A stretch of 64,000 nucleotides of DNA from Wolfiporia cocos. Lineage: Eukaryota > Basidiomycota > Agaricomycetes > Polyporales > Phaeolaceae. The notes beneath the pieces are model-generated. The model was not told where the DNA came from. It saw nothing but the letters and a program-made list of their open reading frames with translations, and ran no database searches. This document shows, piece after piece, positions 55,959 to 64,000 of this stretch. The stretch spans positions 1,116,001 through 1,180,000 of the forward strand of contig JACCLO010000010.1 of assembly GCA_029448655.1 (NCBI GenBank). The letters are read 5' to 3'. The position numbers were made by a program, and so were the translations under genes. How positions within the stretch are numbered: position 1 is the first letter of the stretch; every line of letters begins with the position of its first letter.

Positions 55959-56590
55959 CCCCCTGGCCATTCGTGATCCTACTGGGCTAACCCCGGTTGT
56001 ACTAGCAGATAGGGCGCGTTTCGACTGTGACAGATCCAACTCTGTCCTCATTTCATGTTTATCATTTATTCGCTGACAGATGGCGTTCAACCGCCATCAT
56101 CATTTCTATCTATCATCTCGGATATATCACTACATACCTATCAAACGTTTGGTACCATAGCGTAGATAGTAGCGGTGACATCTGGGATGGACTTGACCCC
56201 TAAAACCTAGCGTAGTATATAAGCTCATGTACTTATTGTCGAGGCTCTTCAGCTCGACCTTGTTGTACAAACAAGAAGTCTTATACTCATTCTCAAACGT
56301 AGGAAACTACGCTCAGTATTTCTCTCTCGAGCAACCGAATGACTAAGTCCTCGAAGTGTCCACTGACTTCTCGGACTTAGGCGAGTCTTATATTCTATCA
56401 GACTCGCACTTGAACAGATTATATCCTCTAACGCGTATTGGATATTAACCGATCTCCTAAGAACTTCACTTACGATCCGAAGGCATCTAACGAGTATTTG
56501 CCTTGCATACGGTGACGTGCCTACGTGCAGAAGAACGATCTATATTCGCGACTCGAATATACGAATGGGTATTCGACCCGTAACACCACG

Positions 56591-57526
56591 TGGGAGGACC
56601 GGGACTCACCTCAAGTGGTCCTCGGGTGAGGCTTGGTCAGGTGAGGATGACGGCGTGCAAGAGCATGCACAAGGCGCTGGGCTGAATAGGGGCGGGGCGC
56701 AGGGATACAGGAGCCGAGGTGGGGGTGCGCTGCAAGCTGGGCTGCGGATTGGGCAGCGAAATCGCATGGTGGCCGAGACGAGGCAGTGGCATGACCGGGC
56801 CGGGTTGGGCGGCAAAATGTGCAGGTGGTTACGGTGACACGAGCCGGGCGGTTAGACGAAATCGCGGGCGGAGTGCGTGGGCAGGACGTGGAACAGGGCG
56901 TCGGGTAGCAGGGCATGTGGACACTGGTTGCGAAGACATGGGGCGGCAAGGCAGGGGGTGCCGATAAGCGCACTTGTTTTAGGAGGGGCACATTCGGGCA
57001 AACTGCCCGGGTAAGTCAGAAAAGGTGGAGGAGGGAGAGAGGGACGAGGAAGCGCACTTCGTACCATGAGGGAATGTGCGGGATAGCAAGTACAACTGAC
57101 GACGACAAATGCCGTGGGCCGCGCGGGATAGAAAGTGCGAGCACAAGCCTCCGGACGGACCGTGGAGCCAGCCAACGAGGGCGGTGTGGAAACGGATGGA
57201 TATGGGGGGCTTGAACAAGAAAAAGTGGAAGATGTATGCATGTGCCAATTTGCCATAAGTGTGTTTATGTGTGACTTGGGAATAAAGTTGAAGAGGCGAC
57301 AGAATGAGTGAAAAAACCTAAACGAAGCCACTGACACAAAATCACGTTAGACATAGTAATTCTGCCAATCTAAGTAACAATATTACCATAACGGGATTGT
57401 GGCTGACAAGCAATGTGAAAGAATAGGAGCCGTGTTATATTACATCAGCCTTGAGGCACCTCACGACAATTCTATACCAGTCTGATGATTAGTTTACCAG
57501 TCTGGTGATTAATTTCCCAGTCACAC
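56591..57526. other. GC-rich segment without a supportable gene
   Basis: This continues the sequence that precedes the older Gypsy-B LTR and should be the remainder of the copia fragment or of the CATCAGC element. Overlapping frames on both strands are Arg/Pro-rich and carry no copia pol motif (no DDE, no YVDD). From about 57480 it matches 41590-41640 in inverse. Confidence 0.35.
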
Positions 57527-58007
57527 TGTCACAACTTTTCCTGGTGACGCCTCACCATTTACCTACACCGGGAGTCGAACCCTCGACTTCCTGGATACAC
57601 CATCAGGTGACGTCTTACAACATCACCACCCCCATACTAGCTAGCGCGCGGCTAACCCCCGATTACATGGTAGATTACATTAGCGTTCTAGGCTATGACC
57701 AGCTAGGCGCGTGCGCACAGGCCACGTCGCTTTAGGGCAAGGGTAGTTACTTAGGATACAGCGCTACTATCATGTATATAACCTGGTAGGGTTCTGAGGT
57801 TGCCTCCTCAGAACCTTTATTCTCTCGACCATGCCTTAGGGCACATCTACTCCATCTCTGCTGCGTGCATCCCTGAGAACTGCTAGTCTGCGCGAGTTAC
57901 CTTCGACGTTACAGCCTTTGGCCTCTTTCCACCATCGACTACGTCTTAGGGGGCGACTAGTTAGTAGGGCGTTATGTATTGGGGGATGACCCAGAGTATT
58001 TGGGTCA
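57527..58007 (+). repeat. Solo LTR-like insertion, family E (481 bp)
   Basis: The ends are TGTCACAAC and TTGGGTCA with a perfect 5-bp TSD CACAC (57522-57526 and 58008-58012). The corresponding point in the 41.6 kb copy of the host element is uninterrupted. It contains TATATAACC at about 57775 and a GGTTCTGAGG...CCTCAGAACC hairpin just after. That spacing would place the hairpin at the 5' end of a transcript. Confidence 0.7.
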
Positions 58008-58268
58008 CACACGTTGAGTTTGACTGACGCTGATAAGATACCTTCAGAGTGGCGATTGAATGCCACTCTGCTGTCGATCTTATCAGCGCTTATCTCCAGA
58101 GATCATATCCTTCCCCGATTGGCAAGTACCTCCAGCACAGATAAATCACCTCCAGCACTGGTAAGTCATCTCGTGTTTTGCTGATGATGTTGGTACTGAA
58201 AGACTTGTAATCCTTTATTTGGTCCCATCCCAAAACATGGTGTATGTCGACTTTGAGCGAGATGTTGC

Positions 58269-59597
58269 TAGTGATGTGCAAAGCATGGCTCGGCTCAAAG
58301 CCCGGGGCTTGGGCCCGGCTTTGAAGGGCTTGGGCTCAGCGAAATGTCAAGCCGGGCCCTCCTTGACGGCTCAGGCCGGCTTGGGCCCGGCTCAGGCTCA
58401 GGCCAGGGCTTATGGGTAATCAGGTAGGACCTCGGAATTGTTGGCTTGTGCAGTTCAAATGACAGCACAACATACTCAGAATGCTTATATGTCTACTATT
58501 TGTTGATAATCTGATCTACAAGTGTTTTCACAGCTGCTTATGATGTTGACCGAAAATCCAGATCTCGATCACAACCCCGATCGCAACAGTAGTCACAATG
58601 TTCCGCATCGTGTTAGCAGATCACAAGTCATTGTAATGGCCGTTGAGATCATATAAGGTGAATTGATGCAAAATCTTAAACCATTTTCGCTAATTCTAAC
58701 AACACCACAGCTGCGCACCTAAAGCCGCCGGCTCAGGGCTCGGCTATGGCTGGCTCACGATCCAAGCCGGGCCCTGAGCCGTCTTAAGCCGCCCCCAAGG
58801 CTCGGCTCGGCCCGGCTTAAGTCGGCTTGGCCAGGCCCGGCTCACGGCTTTGAGCCGTGCTTTGCACATCACTGTAGAGTTTCAGTCAATTATCTTAATC
58901 TGCCAACTGCCCTTCGCTTAAGAAATCGCAGTTGCGAGCTAGGTTTGCACGCAGATTAATCTGCTAACTGCGGCAGATTAATCTACTGTGACAATAAAAT
59001 GGCACAGCCCGGATTCGAACCAAGGACCTTAGCACAGATGAGAATAACAGCATCGCAGCGTAATTAGCCGACTGAGCCATTGTGGCAACAGGTACCATTG
59101 ACCATTTAAAATATATATAACGCAAATTTTACACACAATTTTCGCAAATCATCAAGGCAACTAACTGCTCCAACAAGCATACAGAAATCAATGATAGTGG
59201 TAGCTTGATTTACCATGCTTGACCTGGAGCAACTCACCATGGGAAAGCTGAATACACTGGAATCACAGGTCTTTAGAGGCAGATTCATTTGTATTTGTGT
59301 TATGGAAGATGTTAAACTGCGAAAATGAAGTTTACAAAATACTCTATATATTGCTTAAAATGGGGACAACACCAGTTGCACCGTAGCTCAGTTGGCTAAT
59401 TACGCTGCGATGCTGTTATTCTCATCTGCGCTAAGGTCCTTGGTTCGAATCCGGGATGTGCCATTTTATTGTCACAGTAGATTAATCTGCCGCAGTTAGC
59501 AGATTAATCTGCGTGCAAACCTAGCTCGCAACTGCGATTTCTTAAGCGAAGGGCAGTTGGCAGATTAAGATAATTGACTGAAGTCCCTCCATCACTA
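58269..59597 (-). mobile_element. hAT-like MITE, copy 3, split by a tRNA-bookended element
   Basis: The left end TAGTGATGTGCAAAGCATGG is at 58269 and the right end lies across the nested insertion (…CACATCACT at 58873, then CATCACTA to 59597). The 8-bp TSD GATGTTGC is perfect at 58261-58268 and 59598-59605, which proves the reconstruction. It is more diverged from copies 1 and 2 than they are from each other. Confidence 0.9.
58874..59589 (-). mobile_element. tRNA-bookended inverted-repeat element, copy C (716 bp)
   Basis: It is in opposite orientation to copy A, with ends GTAGAGTTTCAGTCAATT and AATTGACTGAAGTCCCTC. The perfect 7-bp TSD CATCACT (58867-58873 and 59590-59596) was formed from the terminus of the host MITE. 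The tRNA-like units are at about 59001-59086 (minus) and 59378-59463 (plus), each followed outward by TTTT. The 60-codon central frame (59288 to 59106) is identical in translation to that of copy A. Confidence 0.88.
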
Positions 59598-59760
59598 GAT
59601 GTTGCTTGACCAACCTCAAACCTACCCCAAATCGGGTGTCGCGAGCAGTAGCTCTCAAAGATAATGTGTTTGATGCTAGGAATTCGGTACTTGCTATGTA
59701 GTTCTGGCATTCTGTTATGAATCTTTCGTGATCGTGCAAGTAATATGCACGCTGATGTTA
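59598..59760 (+). pseudogene. 3' relic of a gene-family member
   Basis: TTGACCAACCTCAAACCTACCCC and the following bases correspond to the exon 3 end of the 33 kb copy (DQPQTGPTPGV...). The downstream ~200 bp (to about 59900) align with 23000-23275. Only the tail of the gene remains. Confidence 0.5.
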
Positions 59761-60728
59761 AACAGGAGACATTTGTACCATCCGGATCGTCTTATCTCTG
59801 AGATGTACGACACAGAAGCGTGCGTATTGAACATATTATATACGTACGGTGATCTCCCGGATGACAATGTTTGTAGAAGACCTCAAAGTCGACTCTGTTT
59901 ATCGTTGGAAACCTACAGGGAAGACTCAGAGTCTGAGCGATTCCTACCTGATGGTTAACGACTGCAGAACAGCGCATCCTAGAATAGAAGGAACGAGCGC
60001 CTACGTAAGCTCGAGCATGGGCGGCACAACGCGCTAGATAGACGCAGGAGAATACTAGTGATATGTCGGTGAAGCCCAATTTTAGTCGGCAATAAATGTT
60101 GTCACAAGCGCACACAGCGCATCGGATCGGTGTTGTCATGATGCGGTAATCAGCCGTTGACATCGGAACTTATGGGACAAGTGCTCGCATTGACGCGGAG
60201 GTTCCAGCGCTGACGGCTCGGTCGACGTCACCAGTAGGGCGACGCTGAAAGTCCCGTGGGCCTCATCTGTTTGTAGCGCGTGGCGGTGTCCGGTTGAATG
60301 GGCTAGAAGATCGCGTCAAAGACGAAAATGAGGTATCACGAGGGGTGCAACAACCCAAGTGCTCCCTATGAAGCTAGCTGTCAATGTCCACCTTGTGCAT
60401 TCCCCGTCTCTCCTACAGTCGTATTAACTGTTTCACGTTAGGCTCACGGTAGACATGACGAGGATTCAAGACCGCCTGACTCTTCACCTGCCAGTCGTGC
60501 ATCCCACCTAGGAATGGAGAGTTATCGCACGGACAAACATGAAACTGATGACAGCTTTTAATATTGGTGCGCCTGTCTACGTCTACTGCGGCTGAAGTCA
60601 TGAGCACTCGAGGCACAGCTGGACTGGAGGTACTCGAGCGCTGCATGGTAGCATAAATATCACTGTTGATGCATGTCCTGCTAACATCGAATCAACCCAC
60701 CTATCTCAACGGCAGCAGCCTTTACACG
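59761..60728. other. Non-coding; 5' flank of member 8 from ~60185
   Basis: The point near 59872-59885 (TTTGTAGAAGACCTCA) is the uninterrupted counterpart of the copy B target. From about 60185 the sequence is the third copy of the duplicated 5' flank. A reverse-strand 123-codon frame (59792-60163) has no recognisable motif. Confidence 0.45.
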
Positions 60729-61294
60729 ATGTCGGAACCCCTCATTCTCGCCCTTCCTGATTGGGCCGAGCAACACATTACCGATATCTACACCGCTAAC
60801 ACCAAGGCCGCTTTCGATGCGGCTTTCAATGCATTCGTCGATGAGAAGGCGCAGATCGTCTTCAACGGCGAGCAGATCACCCGCGACGAGTACAACAGAC
60901 GATTGTACGGTGAGAGGCAGCGGAGTTCCAGCAGCGCCTCCAAGTTGGATTTCAGCCAAATTGTGACCATATATACAACCCCAAGTAACGCACTCATTCA
61001 AGTATATTCTTTTCTTCTTCTTCGTCATTTATCGACGTATTTACGAGTCATATAGCTGGGTAGCGTCGGCACGTTCTACATTGCAACCACAACCACCGAT
61101 GGTATAGTGGTCGGAAACGTGACTTCCTCCATAAACATAAAGTGAGTCAATCTGTTGAGCAACCGAATACTTACATACCGGATCTTTCCAGGGTCGATCG
61201 TAAGGAAATCCCTGTAAAGCCAGGGGAGCCTATCCAGGACAATCGCAAAGCAACAATCATCAATCAAGTGGCCACGATCGTGAATGATATGTGA
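60729..61294 (+). CDS. Small NTF2/SnoaL-like candidate, family member 8, 3 exons
   Basis: Exons are 60729-61001, 61056-61141 and 61192-61294; introns are 54 bp (GTATAT...TATAG) and 50 bp (GTGAGT...TCCAG). The protein starts MSEPLILALPDWAEQHITDI, then YTANTKAAFDAAFNAF, NGEQITRDEYNRRLYGE, GSVGTFYIATTTTD and PVKPGEPIQDNRKATIINQV, ending VNDM. ATG 60729 is preferred over 60666 because it aligns with the start of the other members. Both splices keep frame and no internal stop occurs, so it appears intact. It is the most diverged intact member. A GCATAAATAT at 60651 may serve as TATA box. Confidence 0.72.
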
Positions 61295-61478
61295 TCTCGA
61301 TACTACACATTGATGTCACGAATGTATGAGATTCCTGCAAGGGATATTTTGACGTAGCTACCACAGAAGCAGTGGCAATATCGTTGAATGGATTGGAGGC
61401 AGTGTAGGACCTACTTCCGCTTCTATTTGCCTATGTAAATGCATCATCGTTGATCTATCGGTTGTGTGCACATAAGAT

Positions 61479-62467
61479 TGTCACAAGCCAATTTCAAAGC
61501 CTAGTAGAACATCCTAGGTTGACACCCCATTCACGCCATATGCACGCTACAGCACTCTATCCAAGCCCAGCTGGAATCCTACGGCAACGCTAGTAGAAGC
61601 CCTCCGCTATACAGGACACTACGGGCACTAGCAGGCCACCAGCAGTCTAACCCTAAACTCAGTCCAAGTCCCGGCAGCAAGACATACGCTGCCTAGTCCC
61701 TAAACCCCGGAGTCACGAGCCGACCCCTAGAGCCCAACAGGCTACTATAGCACGACGGCATGCCTTGTACAGATCAGGCTAAACCATCGCACACTACGCT
61801 ATACGCCGACTAGGGGCACGGTCTACACTCGCACGTGACCCAGTACACTAAACCTAAACGCCTCGCGTCTCCAACGCACGGACACTCGCCATTACTGGCA
61901 TAGACATTATACTATACCCCTTACGCACCCTAACCTGCAAGTACAACAGGCAGGGATAATTACCCAAGGCTCTGCACGACTGAGAACCCTACCAGTCACA
62001 GAGCGCTACACCCCGATCGCAGCCGATCACGCTCGATCAACCTACGCTATACCCGGCCCATACTGGCCCGCCCCCGATCATGGCAGACCATGCCTGATCA
62101 CAGACTTAGAACCCCGCCATTACCGGCGCACCTACGATCGACGAGAACCACCGATCGAACCCGACAGATTGGCTACTCATTTGATCCGCCCCTTATATGC
62201 TACGTCGCCATGGACATCCTCGCATACCAGCGCTCCGATGCCATTACCGGCCCATAGCTCATAGCCAGTTAGATACCAGTATGTAGAGGCCTCTGAGCCG
62301 CCGTACACAAACATGTACAAATAGTTTAGGAGTATATATGCCAGACAGTCTTGAGCGTAAACCTCAGACTTGTCTTGGCCTTTGACGGCTAGTGTTCCCG
62401 GGACCAGGAAGGCGCCTTTGAGCGAGCCCCCTTCCCCCGGTTGAGTGCTAGTTTGTTGCGTGTGTCA
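61479..62467 (+). repeat. Solo LTR, family D (989 bp)
   Basis: TGTCACAAGCC to GTGTGTCA, with a perfect 5-bp TSD AAGAT (61474-61478 and 62468-62472). It is the complete version of the LTR at 2823. It interrupts the 3' flank of member 8, which resumes at 62473 and continues to about 62740. Confidence 0.92.
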
Positions 62468-62472
62468 AAGAT

Positions 62473-64000
62473 CTCAGGGTTTCGTTTTCGTCCTGGAAAG
62501 TCGGAGGGCTACTTGAGCAACGAAGCTATTAATGCACAGGTAGTGAACGTTGCTTCACATTGTATGGACCGGAGCGATTCAGGGCAGCACTGGTTAGGAA
62601 TACCGTTCGTTTTGACATCAGGTGAGAAACATGCCACGCAAGAGTGTATGAGCATCAAGTGCAGAATGTTCTAGCGGCTGAATGACTAGTGGTCCAGCGG
62701 CCTTGATCAGCCACGTCCGCAACGGCGTGAGCAAAGAGTCCTAGTGATGTGCTGGGCCCGGCCCGGCCCAAAAGCCCCGGCTTTGGACGGCCCACGGCTT
62801 TCCAAAAGCTCAGGCCGGTGTGGAGGGGTAGCGCGTTTCTATACTCAAATCCGGATAAGTCACAAGATCACCATTCGAACGACGATTACAAGATAGCAAG
62901 CTCAAGTTCTCTACACTCAAACTCGCAGAAGTTTCATGAATCAAGCACGTACCAGAAACTTCATCGAGCGTACAGCATTAGTATGCGATTATACTCTTCG
63001 ATCATGCGTACAGGTCGTCGTCCTGCGTGTATATTTTATTTCTGGCATTTTCGGTTATTTTTCTTACTGTACTAAAACCTCTCCACTGACTCTAGCAGCG
63101 CGCGAGACATGTCCCGAGGGAGCGGTACGCGAACGCGAAGTAGGATCCGCGACGTTCCAGACCGACGTTCCCGCACTCGAGGGCGGCGAGATGCACACGT
63201 AAATAGGGCGCGGTCTTGACATCGTTGACGGAGTCCGAGCCATCGCGCGTTTCGTACGCCAATCCTGACGGTATGTCGGACGTGTCTGTGCCGATGACGT
63301 GGCCCCCATCCGTTTTTCTCCACTACTTCACATAGATTTATAGCTACAAGACTGTTATGGTAGTCGTTTTTCCTTATCGGGTTACATGATCATTCGCTTC
63401 TCTCGATCGCGTATCACTACTTTTTCTTCTGTCATATTTCAGTCGGCTCTCGAAACTGCGTCGTTTGTAACATAAAACAGCGGCATGCCCAGGGTGCAAT
63501 CCATCTCTCTCTCCTCGCATTTTCTGTGTGACGCTGTCCTCTGAGTCTTAGCGAGGTGACGCCGAGCTCAACCGCAGCCGATCGAGTCTTCGCGGCGAAG
63601 AGATCACCAGTGAGTCTTATAGTTTTTAGTTGCGCGATCGCGCGTTAGTATTCGTCATCGCGCGCACGTTATATTGCGGCCTATCGTATATTTTGTTGGG
63701 GGTTTTTCTCGCATTCCCACACATACATTCCGGTCTCTCGCGCTACGTATCAGCGACCTGCTATTCGTTGCATCTCCGCACTGCCCTTCCACACCGGGCC
63801 CTCAAGGCCTCACTGACGGCTCACGGCTTAGCCCGGCCTGGGCCGGTGCCGAGCCGGGACCTACCACTGCTAGGATAGTCATCACTATGGCTTCGAAAGT
63901 TTGAAACACACCTTTGTCAACTGTTCCTCGATGAAAAGGAACCTTGAGGCCTTTAATTTATAGTAGGCTTAAGTGTTGAAACAACCTTCCACCGGCGCGG
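62473..64000. other. Mostly unassigned; possible diverged hAT-like element 62741-63870
   Basis: 62473-62740 is duplicated 3' flank (compare 6290-6420). TAGTGATGTGCTGGGCCCGG at 62741 resembles a hAT-like terminus, and a GC-rich block ending near 63870 (GGTGCCGAGCCGGGACC) could be the opposite arm. The termini are imperfect and no 8-bp TSD was found. A short stretch near 63440 (TTCAGTCGGCTCTCGAAAC) recurs at 13817. No gene is supported. Confidence 0.3.

Larger units (their letters stand above)
47410..56585 (+). repeat. Solo LTR of Gypsy-B family, host of the full Gypsy-B element
   Basis: The parts are 47410-47496 and 55964-56585, which join to ~709 bp (TGTTACGATT...ACCCGTAACA). A perfect 5-bp TSD, CCACG, lies at 47405-47409 and 56586-56590. 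It is more diverged from the Gypsy-B LTRs than those are from each other, so it is the older insertion. Confidence 0.92.
46141..58187 (+). mobile_element. Second CATCAGCAAAA inverted-repeat element, expanded by nested insertions
   Basis: The left end ATCATCAGCAAAAGGCGAG (about 46139) and right end TTTTGCTGATGAT (to about 58190) match the two ends of the element at 41404-43750 in opposite orientation. Between them lie the minisatellite (46250-46435), a copia 5' LTR with gag fragment, a solo Gypsy-B LTR holding a full Gypsy-B, GC-rich sequence, an LTR-like insertion (57527-58007) and the subterminal stem-loop (58035-58085). The identity of the outer element is inferred from these shared ends. 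Confidence 0.55.

Noticed and set aside
57527..58007. Family E insertions (also 43825-44279) as tRNA-derived SINEs
   Set aside because: TG...CA ends and exact 5-bp duplications with no A- or T-rich tail fit solo LTRs better. The B-box-like motif alone is weak evidence.

Overview
The window is repeat-dense eukaryotic DNA from a filamentous fungus, most likely an agaricomycete basidiomycete and possibly a polypore. Three things point that way: genes cut by ~54-61 bp GT-AG introns, chromodomain-bearing Ty3/gypsy elements, and an RNase H retro-protein of a type I associate with Agaricomycetes. I see no rRNA, no intact housekeeping gene and no CRISPR array. Species-level placement is inference.

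The only plausible host genes belong to one small paralogous family of ~150-190 aa proteins. It looks compatible with an NTF2/SnoaL-like fold and has three exons. Members lie at about 5.4, 21.3, 22.7, 33.2, 35.3, 39.1, 41.0-44.7, 59.6 and 60.7 kb. Three look intact (5390-6019, 39123-39719, 60729-61294), one probably is (35291-35819), and the rest are decayed or split by transposons. Long flanks are shared between copies: ~4.8-6.6 with ~38.6-40.2 and ~60.2-62.7 kb, and ~20.7-22.6 with ~40.7-46.1 kb. The array therefore grew by segmental duplication, and paralogous empty sites date several insertions.

Everything else is layered transposons, many delimited to the base by target-site duplications (TSDs). 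1-3752: the 3' end of an LTR element with its LTR. 7.1-20.2 kb: hAT-like elements (7150-8092, 8582-9197, 12729-17073, 19620-20235), solo LTRs, and a 2.6 kb inverted-repeat element carrying a captured MFS-transporter pseudogene. 24.4-33.1 kb: a complete Ty3/gypsy element (Gypsy-A) with a solo LTR of a second family inside its 3' LTR. 36.0-38.1 kb: an RNase H retro-gene relic. 41.4-46.1 kb: an AT-flanked inverted-repeat element, a palindromic-terminus mini-element and a tRNA-containing element, all inside one duplicated gene locus. 46.1-58.2 kb: a copia fragment and a complete minus-strand Gypsy-B nested in an LTR of its own family. 58.3-59.6 kb: a hAT copy split by another tRNA-containing element. 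61.5-62.5 kb: a solo LTR.

The two full-length gypsy elements share an unusual plan. The LTR has a TATA box ~33 bp before a site whose first 11 nt are complementary to the primer-binding site, which suggests Tf1-like self-priming. Gag follows, then Pol with protease, a dUTPase carrying all five motifs, RT, RNase H, integrase and chromodomain. An extra ORF (ORF3) overlaps the 3' part of the pol frame for about 1.1 kb, and both frames stay open in both families. ORF3 encodes an acidic, helical N-terminal part and two zinc knuckles. Most of their nonsense codons look like CGA-to-TGA changes.

The second unusual system is a set of ~660-716 bp elements with 7-bp TSDs. Both arms of each carry an outward-facing tRNA-like Pol III unit ending in a T4 tract.
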